From contig DAOTVC010000175.1 of the NCBI GenBank assembly GCA_034437215.1, forward strand, positions 62,001-126,000: 64,000 nucleotides of DNA, read 5' to 3'. Below the pieces are notes generated by a model. That model saw only the letters and a list, made by a program, of their open reading frames with translations. It was not told the origin of the DNA and made no database searches. The stretch comes from DAOTVC01 sp034437215. GTDB lineage: Bacteria; Chloroflexota; Anaerolineae; B4-G1; SLSP01. Below, piece by piece: positions 1 to 8,154 of this stretch. Position 1 is the first letter of the stretch. Each line of letters opens with the position of its first letter. The position numbers were made by a program, and so were the translations under genes.

Positions 1-723
1 GTACCGCTGACCGTCACCTACACCAAGCGTGTCGGCGGGCAGTACTTCGGTATGGGCCGCAACGGCTCCATCTGTAATGCCTCCATCCACCTCGGCTCCC
101 ACATGGACGGCGAGAAGCACTTCTACCCCGCCGGGCGCACCATTGGTGAGGTGCCGTTGGAGGAGTGGGTAGGCCCCGGCGTCATCGCCGATATCTCCGA
201 GCTGGTGAGCAACTCCAGCGTCTACACGCCGGAGATGATCGAATCGGTGGTCGACGTCCACGATGGCGACATCCTCATTATCAAGACGGGGTGGGCCCGC
301 TACGGGTGGAATAGCCCCGAGTCCGACGAGTTCCGCTACATGGTCAAGCATCCCGGCCCCTCACCCGATTTCGCGGAGTGGGCGGTGAAGCGGGGGATCA
401 AGTGGATCGGGGTGGACGCCGTGAGCGCCGACCATCCCATGAACACCATCATGCGCATCTGGCACCCCAAGACCTTCCAGGAGGCCAACCAGAAGCTGAT
501 CCGGGACTTCGGCAAGGATTGGGACGAGATGTACCCGCTGGACACCTACTACCAGGACATGCACCTGAACCTCTTCCCAGAGAGGATTGTCCACGCCGAG
601 AACCTCTCGGGCGACATCCTCAAGGCCGAGAGCGGACGCTACTACATCGGCTGCTATATGCAGCGGGCGATGGAGGCCGAGTCCATGTGGGGACGCTTCG
701 TCGCCTTCAAGGAAGGGGACTAG
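1..723 (+). CDS. Cyclase family protein (kynurenine formamidase-like), 5' partial
   Basis: The reading frame is open from base 1, so the true start lies before the window; 240 residues are visible. The segment HLGSHMDGEKHF near residue 31 resembles the metal-binding HxGTHxDxPxH motif of the cyclase/kynurenine formamidase family. These are metal-dependent hydrolases that open amide or ring bonds in small metabolites. The part that follows (VIADISELV, then GDILIIKTGWARYGW) is also typical of the family. The substrate cannot be read from the sequence. The gene ends 68 bp before an NAD(P)-binding gene and is followed by a hairpin that may end its transcript. Its position next to molybdenum hydroxylase genes suggests a shared role in breaking down an organic compound (inference). 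Confidence 0.8.
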   Translation, partial: VPLTVTYTKRVGGQYFGMGRNGSICNASIHLGSHMDGEKHFYPAGRTIGEVPLEEWVGPGVIADISELVSNSSVYTPEMIESVVDVHDGDILIIKTGWARYGWNSPESDEFRYMVKHPGPSPDFAEWAVKRGIKWIGVDAVSADHPMNTIMRIWHPKTFQEANQKLIRDFGKDWDEMYPLDTYYQDMHLNLFPERIVHAENLSGDILKAESGRYYIGCYMQRAMEAESMWGRFVAFKEGD

Positions 724-740
724 CCCCCTAGCTCAGATCG

Positions 741-776
741 GAGGTGGAGGGCGTTCACCGACGCGCCCTCCACCTT
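741..776 (+). terminator. Hairpin after the cyclase gene
   Basis: A 12-bp perfect stem (742-753 with 764-775, AGGTGGAGGGCG and its complement) closes a 10-nt loop; a G-T pair extends it at the base. It starts 18 bp after the stop codon. There is only a short pyrimidine stretch after it, so termination strength is uncertain. It also sits just ahead of the ribosome binding site of the next gene. Confidence 0.5.
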
Positions 777-791
777 CTCAAGGATGACTTG

Positions 792-1649
792 ATGATTCTG
801 GTGACGGGGGCAGCGGGAAAGACGGGGCGCGCCGTGATCCGGGCGTTGGTAGTCCGGGGAGCAGCGGTACGTGCTCTGGTGCACCGCGCCGCACAGCGCG
901 CTGGGGTGACGCAGGCGGGAGCGCGGGAGGTCGTCACGGGCGATATGCGCGCGGCCTCCGATCTGCTCGCGGCGCTGGAGGGCGTCCGGGCCGTCTATCA
1001 CATCCCGCCCAACGTCAGCCCGGACGAGGTGACGATGGGAGAGGCGGTGATCGAGGCGACCCGCACTGCAGGTGCGGAGCACTTCGTCTACCACTCGGTC
1101 CTGCATCCGCAGGTGGGGGCGATGCCCCACCACTGGCTAAAGCTCCGCGTCGAGGAGGCACTCTTTGCATCCGGGCTCCCCTACACGATCCTGCAGCCCA
1201 CGGCCTACATGCAGAATGTGCTGGGCCAGTGGCGATCCATCGTGGGGGAGGGGCGCTACGTCGTCCCCTACGCGGTGGAGACCCGCCTCTCGTTAGTGGA
1301 CCTGGGGGACGTGGCGGAGGTGGCGGCCCTCGTGCTGACCACCCCCGGTCACCTTTGGGCGACCTACGAGCTCGTGGGCACGGAGCCCCTCTCGCAGACG
1401 GAGATCGCTGCCCAGCTGAGCCGGGCGTTGGCTCGCCCTGTGCACGCCGCGGCGCTCTCCCGGAAGGTGTGGGCGGAGCAGTCGCGGGCCGCCGGCCTGG
1501 GTGAGTACCAGGTCGAGACGCTGTTGAAGATGTTTCGCTACTACGAGCGTTTTGGTTTCTCCGGCAACTCCCGCGTCATGGAGCAGCTGCTTGGGCGACC
1601 GGCTCGCTCCTTCCGAGCCTTTGCCGCAGAGGCTGCCGATGGTTCTTGA
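792..1649 (+). CDS. NmrA-like NAD(P)-binding oxidoreductase
   Basis: A 285-residue atypical short-chain dehydrogenase of the NmrA/NAD(P)H-binding type. The N-terminus MILVTGAAGKTGRAV carries the glycine-rich GxxGxTG dinucleotide-binding motif, followed by RALVHR, which fits NADP binding. The region HFVYHSVLHPQ and the later PYTILQPTAYMQN are usual for the family. The start at 792 was chosen because the Rossmann motif begins there and AAGGA lies at 780-784; a longer frame back to 744 runs through the preceding hairpin. Members are reductases, quinone oxidoreductases or redox-sensing regulators, and the sequence does not decide between them. Confidence 0.8.
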   Translation: MILVTGAAGKTGRAVIRALVVRGAAVRALVHRAAQRAGVTQAGAREVVTGDMRAASDLLAALEGVRAVYHIPPNVSPDEVTMGEAVIEATRTAGAEHFVYHSVLHPQVGAMPHHWLKLRVEEALFASGLPYTILQPTAYMQNVLGQWRSIVGEGRYVVPYAVETRLSLVDLGDVAEVAALVLTTPGHLWATYELVGTEPLSQTEIAAQLSRALARPVHAAALSRKVWAEQSRAAGLGEYQVETLLKMFRYYERFGFSGNSRVMEQLLGRPARSFRAFAAEAADGS

Positions 1650-1674
1650 GCGACTTTGCAAGCGTTCTTATACT
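1646..1674 (+). promoter_or_regulatory. Promoter of the first molybdenum hydroxylase operon
   Basis: TTGAGC (1646-1651), a 17-bp spacer and TATACT (1669-1674) form a good sigma-70-type promoter. It overlaps the stop codon of the NmrA-like gene and lies 38 bp before the next start codon, which has a strong site AAGGAGGT at 1695-1702. Confidence 0.55.
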
Positions 1675-1711
1675 TTTTATCAGACAAGCTTATCAAGGAG
1701 GTAGGTATTCG

Positions 1712-2587
1712 ATGAAGCCAGCTCCGTTTGATTACTATGCGCCCACCAGCCTCGACGAGGCTCTGGACCTGCTGGCGCAGTTGGGCTACGACGGCAAGAT
1801 TTTGGCCGGGGGGCAGAGCCTGATCCCGACCATGAACTTCCGTATGGCCCAGCCCGGTGCTCTCGTGGACCTCAATCGCATCGCTGAACTCTTCTACGTT
1901 CGCCCGGCAGAGGATGGTGGGGTGTTGATCGGGACGATGACGCGTGACACGACCGTGGACCTTGATCCGCTGGTTCGGGAGCGCGCGCCCCTCATCAACG
2001 AAGCCATGCCTCACATCGGTCACGTGCAGATCCGCAATCGGGGCACCTTCGGGGGCTCCTTGACCCACGCCGATCCCGCGGCCCAGCTGCCGGCTATCTC
2101 GTTGGCCCTCGACGCCCGCTGTCGGGTCCGCAGCAAGGATGGAGAGCGCTGGATTCCGGCCTCCGACTTCTACTACGGCCCCTTCATGCCGGCGATCGAA
2201 CCCCACGAGATGTTGGTGGAGGTTGCCGTTCCCCCCATGCCGCCGCGCACCGGCTGGAGCTACCAGCAGTTCTCGCGCCAGCACGGCACCCAGGCGCTGG
2301 TGGGGGTGGCGGTGATGGTGACACTCGATAAGCGAGGACGTTGCCGGGACGCCCGGATTGCGCTCCTGGGGGTCGGTGAGAAGGTGTTGCTGGCGTCGGA
2401 GGGGAGCGGGCTGCTCGTCGGCGAGAAGCCCAAGTCCGAGCTGCTGCAGGCCGTCGCCGAGAAGGTGGTCAGCGCCGACATCGATCCGGGGGGCGACATT
2501 CACGCCTCGGCGGACTATCGCCGCCACTTGACCAACACGTTGACCCGGCGGGCCTTGAGTGTTGCCTGCGAGCGGGCCCGGGACTAG
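1712..2587 (+). CDS. Molybdenum hydroxylase FAD-binding subunit (CoxM-like)
   Basis: The 291-residue medium subunit of a three-subunit molybdenum hydroxylase; it carries FAD and passes electrons from the Fe-S subunit to the final acceptor. The N-terminal MKPAPFDYYAPTSLDEALDLL, the flavin-binding AGGQSLIPTMNFR (about residues 34-46) and the second signature GTFGGSLTHADPAAQLP (about 110-126) match the CoxM/CutM family in content and length. The start is the ATG after AAGGAGGT. The gene is followed 15 bp later by the 2Fe-2S subunit in the order M-S-L usual for Cox-type enzymes. The family covers CO dehydrogenase and many purine, nicotinate and aromatic hydroxylases. Confidence 0.9.
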   Translation: MKPAPFDYYAPTSLDEALDLLAQLGYDGKILAGGQSLIPTMNFRMAQPGALVDLNRIAELFYVRPAEDGGVLIGTMTRDTTVDLDPLVRERAPLINEAMPHIGHVQIRNRGTFGGSLTHADPAAQLPAISLALDARCRVRSKDGERWIPASDFYYGPFMPAIEPHEMLVEVAVPPMPPRTGWSYQQFSRQHGTQALVGVAVMVTLDKRGRCRDARIALLGVGEKVLLASEGSGLLVGEKPKSELLQAVAEKVVSADIDPGGDIHASADYRRHLTNTLTRRALSVACERARD

Positions 2588-2602
2588 CGGAGGTAAGTTG
2601 AG

Positions 2603-3100
2603 ATGAGCCAGAATTTTGAGATTACCGTTGACGTCAACGGCGTCGAGTATACGCGTACCGTGGAGCCACGTCTGCTGCTGAGCGATTTCATCCGCCACGA
2701 CCTGGGGCTCACGGGCACCCACGTCGGCTGTGAGCACGGTGTCTGCGGCACCTGCACGATCCTCTTCGACGGGGTGCCCATGCGCTCCTGTCTGATGTTT
2801 GCCGTGCAGGCCGACGGTCACCAGGTGCGCACCGTCGAGAGCCTGGGCACGCCGGAGGAGCTCCATCCGCTGCAGGAGGCCTTCCAGGAGAAGCACGCGC
2901 TGCAGTGCGGCTACTGCACGCCCGGGATGTTGATGTCCCTGGTCCCCTTCCTGGAGGAGAACCCCGACCCGACGGACGAGGAGATCCGGGAGGCCATATC
3001 CGGGAATCTCTGCCGCTGTACCGGATACGAGAACATCGTGGAGGCGGTGAAGTTGGCCAAGGAGAAGCTGAGTTCGGAAGAGGTGCGCCGTGACAACTAA
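2603..3100 (+). CDS. Molybdenum hydroxylase 2Fe-2S subunit (CoxS-like)
   Basis: A 165-residue small subunit that relays electrons from the molybdenum centre to FAD through two [2Fe-2S] clusters. The N-terminal plant-ferredoxin-type domain shows CEHGVCGTC and a further Cys in RSCLMF. The C-terminal helical domain shows QCGYCTPGM and CRCTGYENIV. All eight cluster cysteines are present, and the length matches CoxS/CutS. Its last 11 bases overlap the start of the large subunit, so the two are probably translationally coupled. Confidence 0.95.
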   Translation: MSQNFEITVDVNGVEYTRTVEPRLLLSDFIRHDLGLTGTHVGCEHGVCGTCTILFDGVPMRSCLMFAVQADGHQVRTVESLGTPEELHPLQEAFQEKHALQCGYCTPGMLMSLVPFLEENPDPTDEEIREAISGNLCRCTGYENIVEAVKLAKEKLSSEEVRRDN

Positions 3101-5438
3101 GTACTTCGGACAACCGGTAAAACGGAAAGAGGACCCGCGTCTGCTGACCGGTCAGGCGCTCTTTATCGATGACGTGGAGCTTCCCGGGATGTTGCACGCT
3201 GCGTTCCTGCGCAGCGACTACGCTCACGCGCGCGTTCTGAGCATTGATACGTCGGCGGCCCGCGAGCGCCCGGGCGTGGTGATGGTCATCACCGCTGAGG
3301 ATCTGGGCGATGAGTGGGCCCCCGGTCCCTTGGCCGTCCCCCCGCCCTTCGCCATCGAAGGAGCGGTCTTCAACCAGCGGACGCAGATCCCCATCGTCAA
3401 GGACAAGATCCGGCAGGCGGGAGAGGTGTTGGCCTGCGTCATCGCCGAGAGCCGCTACATCGCCGAGGATGCCGCGATGGAGATCTTCGTTGAGGTCGAG
3501 CCGCTGGAGGCGGTGACCGATCTCGAGAAGGCGCTGGAGGAGGACGCCCCGCTGCTCTACGAGGATCTGGGCACGAACCTGGCGGCCAACGTTCACCAGG
3601 AGGTGGGCAACTACGCTGCAGCGGCGGAAGAGGCCGACGTCGTCGTCAAGCGCCGCTTCATGGTCGATCGCTGCGCCGGAGGCGCCATCGAAACTCGGGG
3701 CATCGTGGTCTATTGGGATCCGAAGGCACAACTGCTTACCGTCTGGGCCACGACCCAGGCGCCCATTCCCATGCGGAATGTGATGGCGGCGCGGTTGGGT
3801 CTGGCGGAGAGCCAGGTTCGCGTGATCACGCCCTTCATCGGCGGGGGCTTCGGTCCCAAGATCATGATCTCGCAGCCCGACGAGGTGCTGCTCACCTGGG
3901 CGACGATGAAGCTGGGGCGCCCCATCAAGTGGATCGAGGATCGCCAGGAGAGTTTCTTCGCCTCGACCTCCGAGCGCGATCAGGTCCACTACGCCGAGAT
4001 CGCGCTGACCCCAGAGGGCAAGATCCTGGGGATCAAGGACGTCTTCTACCACAACACCGGGGCTTACGATCCCTACGGGATGACGGTGCCCCTCAACACG
4101 CAGACCCACACTCTGGGGCCGTACGACGTGCCGAACTTCTACACCGAGGTGCGCATGGTCTTCACCAACGAGATGATCGTGACGCCGGTGCGTGGGGCCG
4201 GTCGCCCTCAGGGCACCTACGTGATGGAGCGCCTCATCGACGCTGCGGCGCAGGAGCTGGAGATGGACCCTGTGGAGCTGCGGCGGCGCAATCTCATTCA
4301 GCCCGACCAGTTCCCCTACGAGACGGGGGTCATCGGTCAGGACTTCGTGAAGAACGTCCTGGACAGCGGTAACTACCAGGCCACGCTCGACAAAGCTCTG
4401 GAGATGATCGGGTACGAGGACTTCGTCCGGGAGGAGCAGCCCCGTCTGCGCGCCGAGGGCAAACATGTGGGTATCGGTGTGGCCTGCTTTACCGAGGGAA
4501 CCGCCGTCGGCCCCTACGAGGGCGCGCGCATCACCATCGGCGGCAACGGTAAGGTGACGGTGGTCACCGGTATCAGCACCCAGGGGCAGGGGCACTACAC
4601 CGCCTTCGCCCAGCTGGTCGCCGATCAGGTGGGGGTGGACATCGACGACGTGACGGTGATCACCGGGGACACGGAGCGCTTTCACTGGGGCGCGGGTACC
4701 TTTGCCAGCCGGGGCGCGGCCATTGCCGGGAACGCCATTCACGCGGCGGCGGTGAAGGTGCGGGAGAAGATTCTGGAGACGGCGAGCCAGGCTCTGGAGG
4801 CCCCCCAGGAGGAGCTCGAGCTCGACAACGGTGAAGTGCGGGTGGCGGACGTCCCGCGGATGAAGATGAGCCTCGGGCAGCTGGCGATGCTGGCGAATCC
4901 CATGCGGGGCACCATCCCGCCTGGGGTGGAACCCGGTCTGGAGGCGGTGGCCTACTTCGCCCCGCCGCACGGTGCTACCGGTGCGGGGACCGTGGCCATG
5001 ATCCTCGAAGTGGACCCGGAGACGATGGGGGTGGAGATTCAGCGCTTCGTCATCGTGCACGACTGCGGCGTGGTCATCAACCCGCTCATTCTGGAGGGGC
5101 AGGTGCAGGGCGGGGTGTCGATGGGGATCGGCAACTCCTACTACGAGAAGATGGTCTACGACGAGAACGGGCAGCTGCTGAACGCATCTCTGATGGACTA
5201 CCTGCTGCCTCGCTCAACGGACATGCCGCTGCGGATGGAGATTGCCCATCTCGAGACCCCTTCGCCGCTCAATCCCCTGGGCATCAAGGGGGTAGGGGAG
5301 GCGGGGGCCATCCCGACTCCGGCGGTCTTTGCGCAGGCGGTGGAAAATGCTCTCGCCGGCTACGGGATTGAGGTGGTCGAAACCCCTCTCAGCCCCAATC
5401 TTTTATACGACTACGTGGCGGCGACCAAGACGCAGTGA
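3090..5438 (+). CDS. Molybdenum hydroxylase large subunit (CoxL/XdhA family)
   Basis: The 782-residue catalytic subunit that binds the molybdopterin cofactor. It begins at a GTG inside the 3' end of the 2Fe-2S gene. Visible family marks include KRKEDPRLLTG at the N-terminus, FIGGGFGPK (about 250), the active-site loop VRGAGRPQG (Arg368) and the catalytic glutamate in KGVGEAG (Glu737). The CO-oxidising form I signature AYxCSFR is absent; the loop here is RGAGR, as in form II CoxL and other hydroxylases. It is therefore unlikely to be a true CO dehydrogenase, and the substrate is unknown. No cofactor-insertion genes (coxD, coxF type) lie nearby. Confidence 0.92.
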   Translation: MTTKYFGQPVKRKEDPRLLTGQALFIDDVELPGMLHAAFLRSDYAHARVLSIDTSAARERPGVVMVITAEDLGDEWAPGPLAVPPPFAIEGAVFNQRTQIPIVKDKIRQAGEVLACVIAESRYIAEDAAMEIFVEVEPLEAVTDLEKALEEDAPLLYEDLGTNLAANVHQEVGNYAAAAEEADVVVKRRFMVDRCAGGAIETRGIVVYWDPKAQLLTVWATTQAPIPMRNVMAARLGLAESQVRVITPFIGGGFGPKIMISQPDEVLLTWATMKLGRPIKWIEDRQESFFASTSERDQVHYAEIALTPEGKILGIKDVFYHNTGAYDPYGMTVPLNTQTHTLGPYDVPNFYTEVRMVFTNEMIVTPVRGAGRPQGTYVMERLIDAAAQELEMDPVELRRRNLIQPDQFPYETGVIGQDFVKNVLDSGNYQATLDKALEMIGYEDFVREEQPRLRAEGKHVGIGVACFTEGTAVGPYEGARITIGGNGKVTVVTGISTQGQGHYTAFAQLVADQVGVDIDDVTVITGDTERFHWGAGTFASRGAAIAGNAIHAAAVKVREKILETASQALEAPQEELELDNGEVRVADVPRMKMSLGQLAMLANPMRGTIPPGVEPGLEAVAYFAPPHGATGAGTVAMILEVDPETMGVEIQRFVIVHDCGVVINPLILEGQVQGGVSMGIGNSYYEKMVYDENGQLLNASLMDYLLPRSTDMPLRMEIAHLETPSPLNPLGIKGVGEAGAIPTPAVFAQAVENALAGYGIEVVETPLSPNLLYDYVAATKTQ

Positions 5439-5517
5439 ATCTGCTGCTGTGGGCCGTCCCTTGTACAGCATTGGATGCCCTAGCGACTTTAACTACATCA
5501 TATACAGGAGTTACATC

Positions 5518-6150
5518 ATGCATATCGAAGGTGAGTATGTCTTTGACGGTCCGCGAGAGGTTGTTTGGGAGATGTTGAATGATCCCGAGGTGCTGGCCGC
5601 TGCGATGCCCGGCACTAAGGAGCTGAAGCAGGTCGGGGAGAACGAGTACGAGGGGACCATGAACGTGCGGGTCGGCCCCGTCTCGGGCACCTTCTCGGGC
5701 AACCTGGTCGTTGCAGATCCCGTGCCGCCGGAGCAGTGCACGCTCATCGTGGACGGTCGTGGGGCCCCGGGCTTCCTCAAGGGCGAGGGGCAGGTCTATC
5801 TGACGGAGGTTGAACCCGACAAGACGCACATGCGCTATGCGGGTGAGGTGCAGATCGGGGGACGGCTGGCGGGTGTCGGCCAGCGAATGCTCGACTCGGT
5901 CAGCAAGAGCATGATCCGCCAGGGGCTGGAGACGGTCAACGAAGCGGTGAAGGAGAACACGGCAGCCAGGGCAGAAGGCCGCGAAGCGGAGTACACGGCG
6001 CCCTCGGAGACGGAGTTCGCGACGCGGGTGGCCAAGGATATGGCCGGCGGCATCACCTCTTCGGCGGAGGCCAAGATGGTCCTGTACATCGTGCCGGTCG
6101 TCATCGTTCTGATGCTTTTGGCCTTTTTGCTCTCCCAGTGTGGGGGGTAG
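5518..6150 (+). CDS. CoxG-like SRPBCC protein with C-terminal membrane anchor
   Basis: A 210-residue protein of the carbon monoxide dehydrogenase subunit G family. The N-terminal 145 residues (MHIEGEYVFDGPREVVWEML, PGTKEL, VGPVSGTFSG) form a START/SRPBCC-like fold. A hydrophobic helix at about 184-203 (MVLYIVPVVIVLMLLAFLL) ends in QCGG and would anchor the protein in the membrane. In Oligotropha, CoxG helps recruit CO dehydrogenase to the membrane; the same role for the upstream enzyme is a reasonable inference. The start at 5518 follows CAGGAG at 5505-5510, 79 bp after the large subunit. Confidence 0.88.
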   Translation: MHIEGEYVFDGPREVVWEMLNDPEVLAAAMPGTKELKQVGENEYEGTMNVRVGPVSGTFSGNLVVADPVPPEQCTLIVDGRGAPGFLKGEGQVYLTEVEPDKTHMRYAGEVQIGGRLAGVGQRMLDSVSKSMIRQGLETVNEAVKENTAARAEGREAEYTAPSETEFATRVAKDMAGGITSSAEAKMVLYIVPVVIVLMLLAFLLSQCGG

Positions 6151-6229
6151 CCAAGCGTGGGATTCGGCTGCTGGATGGGCTCGGGTCTGCACCGCGGACG
6201 CAACAGCAGCCGCTGGAAGTGCGGTCATC

Positions 6230-6259
6230 GTAGGCATTCAAGCATGGTAGGCATTCAAG
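6230..6259 (+). repeat. 13-bp direct repeat upstream of the first permease
   Basis: GTAGGCATTCAAG occurs at 6230-6242 and again at 6247-6259, four bases apart. The 276-bp gap between the CoxG-like gene and the permease (6151-6426) holds nothing else clear: no good hairpin terminator and no recognised riboswitch. The repeat could be a regulator site, but this is weak. Confidence 0.35.
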
Positions 6260-6426
6260 GAGGAGGTGATAGGTATAAGGTGAGAGGTAGGCCGGTGTCC
6301 TTCTATATTCTCTGATCTTAGTTTTGCTTGATACTGTCCTTGAGATGTGTTTGGCTTTGGTTTTTGCACCCCTGATTCTGTAAATCACTTTTGTTACATT
6401 CATCCTAGTTCACAGGAGGAACTCAC

Positions 6427-7848
6427 ATGACGACAGCCGCGAAACGCATCGTACCCACGGAGGCCAAGGTGATGGGCTTCTTGCCCAACGACCAGCCGGC
6501 CTGGGGGCAGATGATCCTACTGGGGTTCCAACACGTCTTAACCATGTTCCCGGCAACGGTACTCTGCGCCCTGCTGATGGGCTTCCCCGTGAATACGGTT
6601 CTGACCGTGACGGGTTTCGGCACCATCGTCGCGCTGGTCGGCGCCAAGCTGAGTATGGGCAAGTACATTCCCCTCTACTACGGCTCCAGCTTCAGTTACA
6701 TCGCCGCAGTTGTGGCCATCACCAACGCACAGTTTGGGGTTGTCGCCGACTCCCGATTGCTTAGCATCGTCCAGGCCGGCTTCATCGCCACGGGCGTGAT
6801 CAATATCCTGGTCGGTCTGTTGATCCGGGGAGTCGGAGGCAAAGAGACCATCGACAAGGTGCTGCCGCCCGTCGTGACGGGCTCCGTCGCCTGCGTCATC
6901 GGCATCGGCCTGGGCGCTGCCGCCCTCAACATGTCCAGTGGCGTGGCCGGAGGCTTCGTCTCCGGAACCATCAGTTGGTGGGTGGTCTCCCTCATCACCC
7001 TCGTCGCCACCATCCTTTACTCCGTCTACCTGCAGGACAAGGGGTTCATCGGCATGTTGCCGGTGCTCCTGGGTGCCATCACGGGTTACCTCGTCGCCAT
7101 CCCCTTCGGTCTGATCGACTTCTCCATGATCGGCCAATCCAACTTCATCACCGCGCCCCAGTTCACCTTCCCCGTCTTCAATGACCCGCTCACCCTGACC
7201 GTAATCTTCGGCATCGGCGTGATGGCCATCGCCACCATCCCCGAGTCGACGGCGCACCTCTACCAGATCAGCCTCTACGTCGACCACCTCGCCGAGGAGC
7301 AGGGACGGGAGAAGTACAACCTGAGCCGCTACGTGGGGTTGAACCTGATGCTCGACGGCCTGAACGACATGGTCAACGGCATCTTCGGCAGCACCGCGGG
7401 CACCAACTACGGTGAGAACAACTCGCTGATGGTGGTCACGCGCAACTACTCCGGCCCGGTGCTGCTGACGGCGGGCGCCATCGCCATGCTCCTGGGCTTC
7501 ATCGGCCCGTTGGCCGACCTGGTCATGTCGGTGCCCACGGCGGTCAGCGGCGGCCTCTCCATCTACCTCTTCGGCGTCATCGGCATGCAGGGCATCGCCC
7601 TCATGATGTCCGAGAAGGTCAACCTCTTCGATCCCAAGCAGCTGGCCATCGGAGCCGTGATTCTGATCGTGGGCATCGGCGGCAACATCGGCTTCCCCGG
7701 CGGCTTCCTGCCCTTCCCCATTCTGCAGGGTCTCTTCCCCCAGGGCCTTCCGGCCATCGCCACCAGCGCGGTCTTCGGCATCCTCCTCAACCTCATCTTC
7801 GTTCTCTTCAAGCCGCCCACGCAGCGCAGGGACATCCTGAACCAGTAG
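6427..7848 (+). CDS. NCS2-family nucleobase permease (first copy)
   Basis: A 473-residue inner-membrane nucleobase:cation symporter of the NCS2/NAT family with about 12-14 hydrophobic segments. Family marks are LGFQHVLTMFPATVL in the first helix, YYGSSFSYI in helix 3, the acidic helix-8 region IATIPESTAHLYQ, and GTNYGENNSLMVVTRNYS in helix 10. The NAT signature reads E-N-N-S-L-M-V-V-T-R: Glu first, as in the uracil permease UraA, where xanthine and urate carriers have Gln. Ser replaces the usual Gly. Proton- or sodium-coupled uptake of a pyrimidine or purine is likely. The strong site CAGGAGG (6414-6420) sets the start. A paralogue follows. Confidence 0.92.
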   Translation: MTTAAKRIVPTEAKVMGFLPNDQPAWGQMILLGFQHVLTMFPATVLCALLMGFPVNTVLTVTGFGTIVALVGAKLSMGKYIPLYYGSSFSYIAAVVAITNAQFGVVADSRLLSIVQAGFIATGVINILVGLLIRGVGGKETIDKVLPPVVTGSVACVIGIGLGAAALNMSSGVAGGFVSGTISWWVVSLITLVATILYSVYLQDKGFIGMLPVLLGAITGYLVAIPFGLIDFSMIGQSNFITAPQFTFPVFNDPLTLTVIFGIGVMAIATIPESTAHLYQISLYVDHLAEEQGREKYNLSRYVGLNLMLDGLNDMVNGIFGSTAGTNYGENNSLMVVTRNYSGPVLLTAGAIAMLLGFIGPLADLVMSVPTAVSGGLSIYLFGVIGMQGIALMMSEKVNLFDPKQLAIGAVILIVGIGGNIGFPGGFLPFPILQGLFPQGLPAIATSAVFGILLNLIFVLFKPPTQRRDILNQ

Positions 7849-8154
7849 CCGGCGTGAGGCTATTGATTGCCCTGTGGGTCTTACACTGAACTCGGCATTC
7901 CCGGCAGGTAGTATCTGCCGGGAGTGCCCGCTTCTCCCGTTGAACTAGCGTTGAAGGAGGTGAGGGCTATTTGTCGACTGGGGCGTGGGTCAGATCTGGC
8001 GCTTGCGGACTTGAATGCGTCCACCTTACAGTCCGGGGGGCTTTCTGCTTCCCCTTGACACAGTTCATTTAGGGATCGCGGTTTTAGATTTGGCCGGCGA
8101 GTTTGAGCCGGATTTGGTTTACCTATATCCATCTTTCGTGAGGAGGTTGTACCC
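7849..8154 (+). promoter_or_regulatory. Intergenic region with 14-bp hairpin between the permeases
   Basis: This 306-bp gap carries a hairpin at 7894-7928: 14 paired positions (one G-T) closing a 7-nt loop, with core CCCGGCAG/CTGCCGGG. No U-run follows, so it may be a weak terminator, a processing site or part of a leader. A consensus -35 hexamer TTGACA sits at 8055-8060, but no matching -10 stands at normal distance. The second permease has a strong site GAGGAGG just before its ATG. The gap did not match a purine riboswitch by eye. Confidence 0.45.

Noticed and set aside
2709..5060. Long antisense open frames opposite the molybdenum subunit and many sensor genes
   Set aside because: They are shadows of GC-rich coding sequence: His/Arg/Asp-rich, with no family resemblance or ribosome site.
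3090..5438. Aerobic CO dehydrogenase (CoxL form I)
   Set aside because: The required AYxCSFR active-site loop is missing; the sequence there is VRGAGRPQG.
6151..6426. Purine or xanthine riboswitch before the permease
   Set aside because: No conserved purine-aptamer core or paired loops could be recognised by eye in either permease leader.
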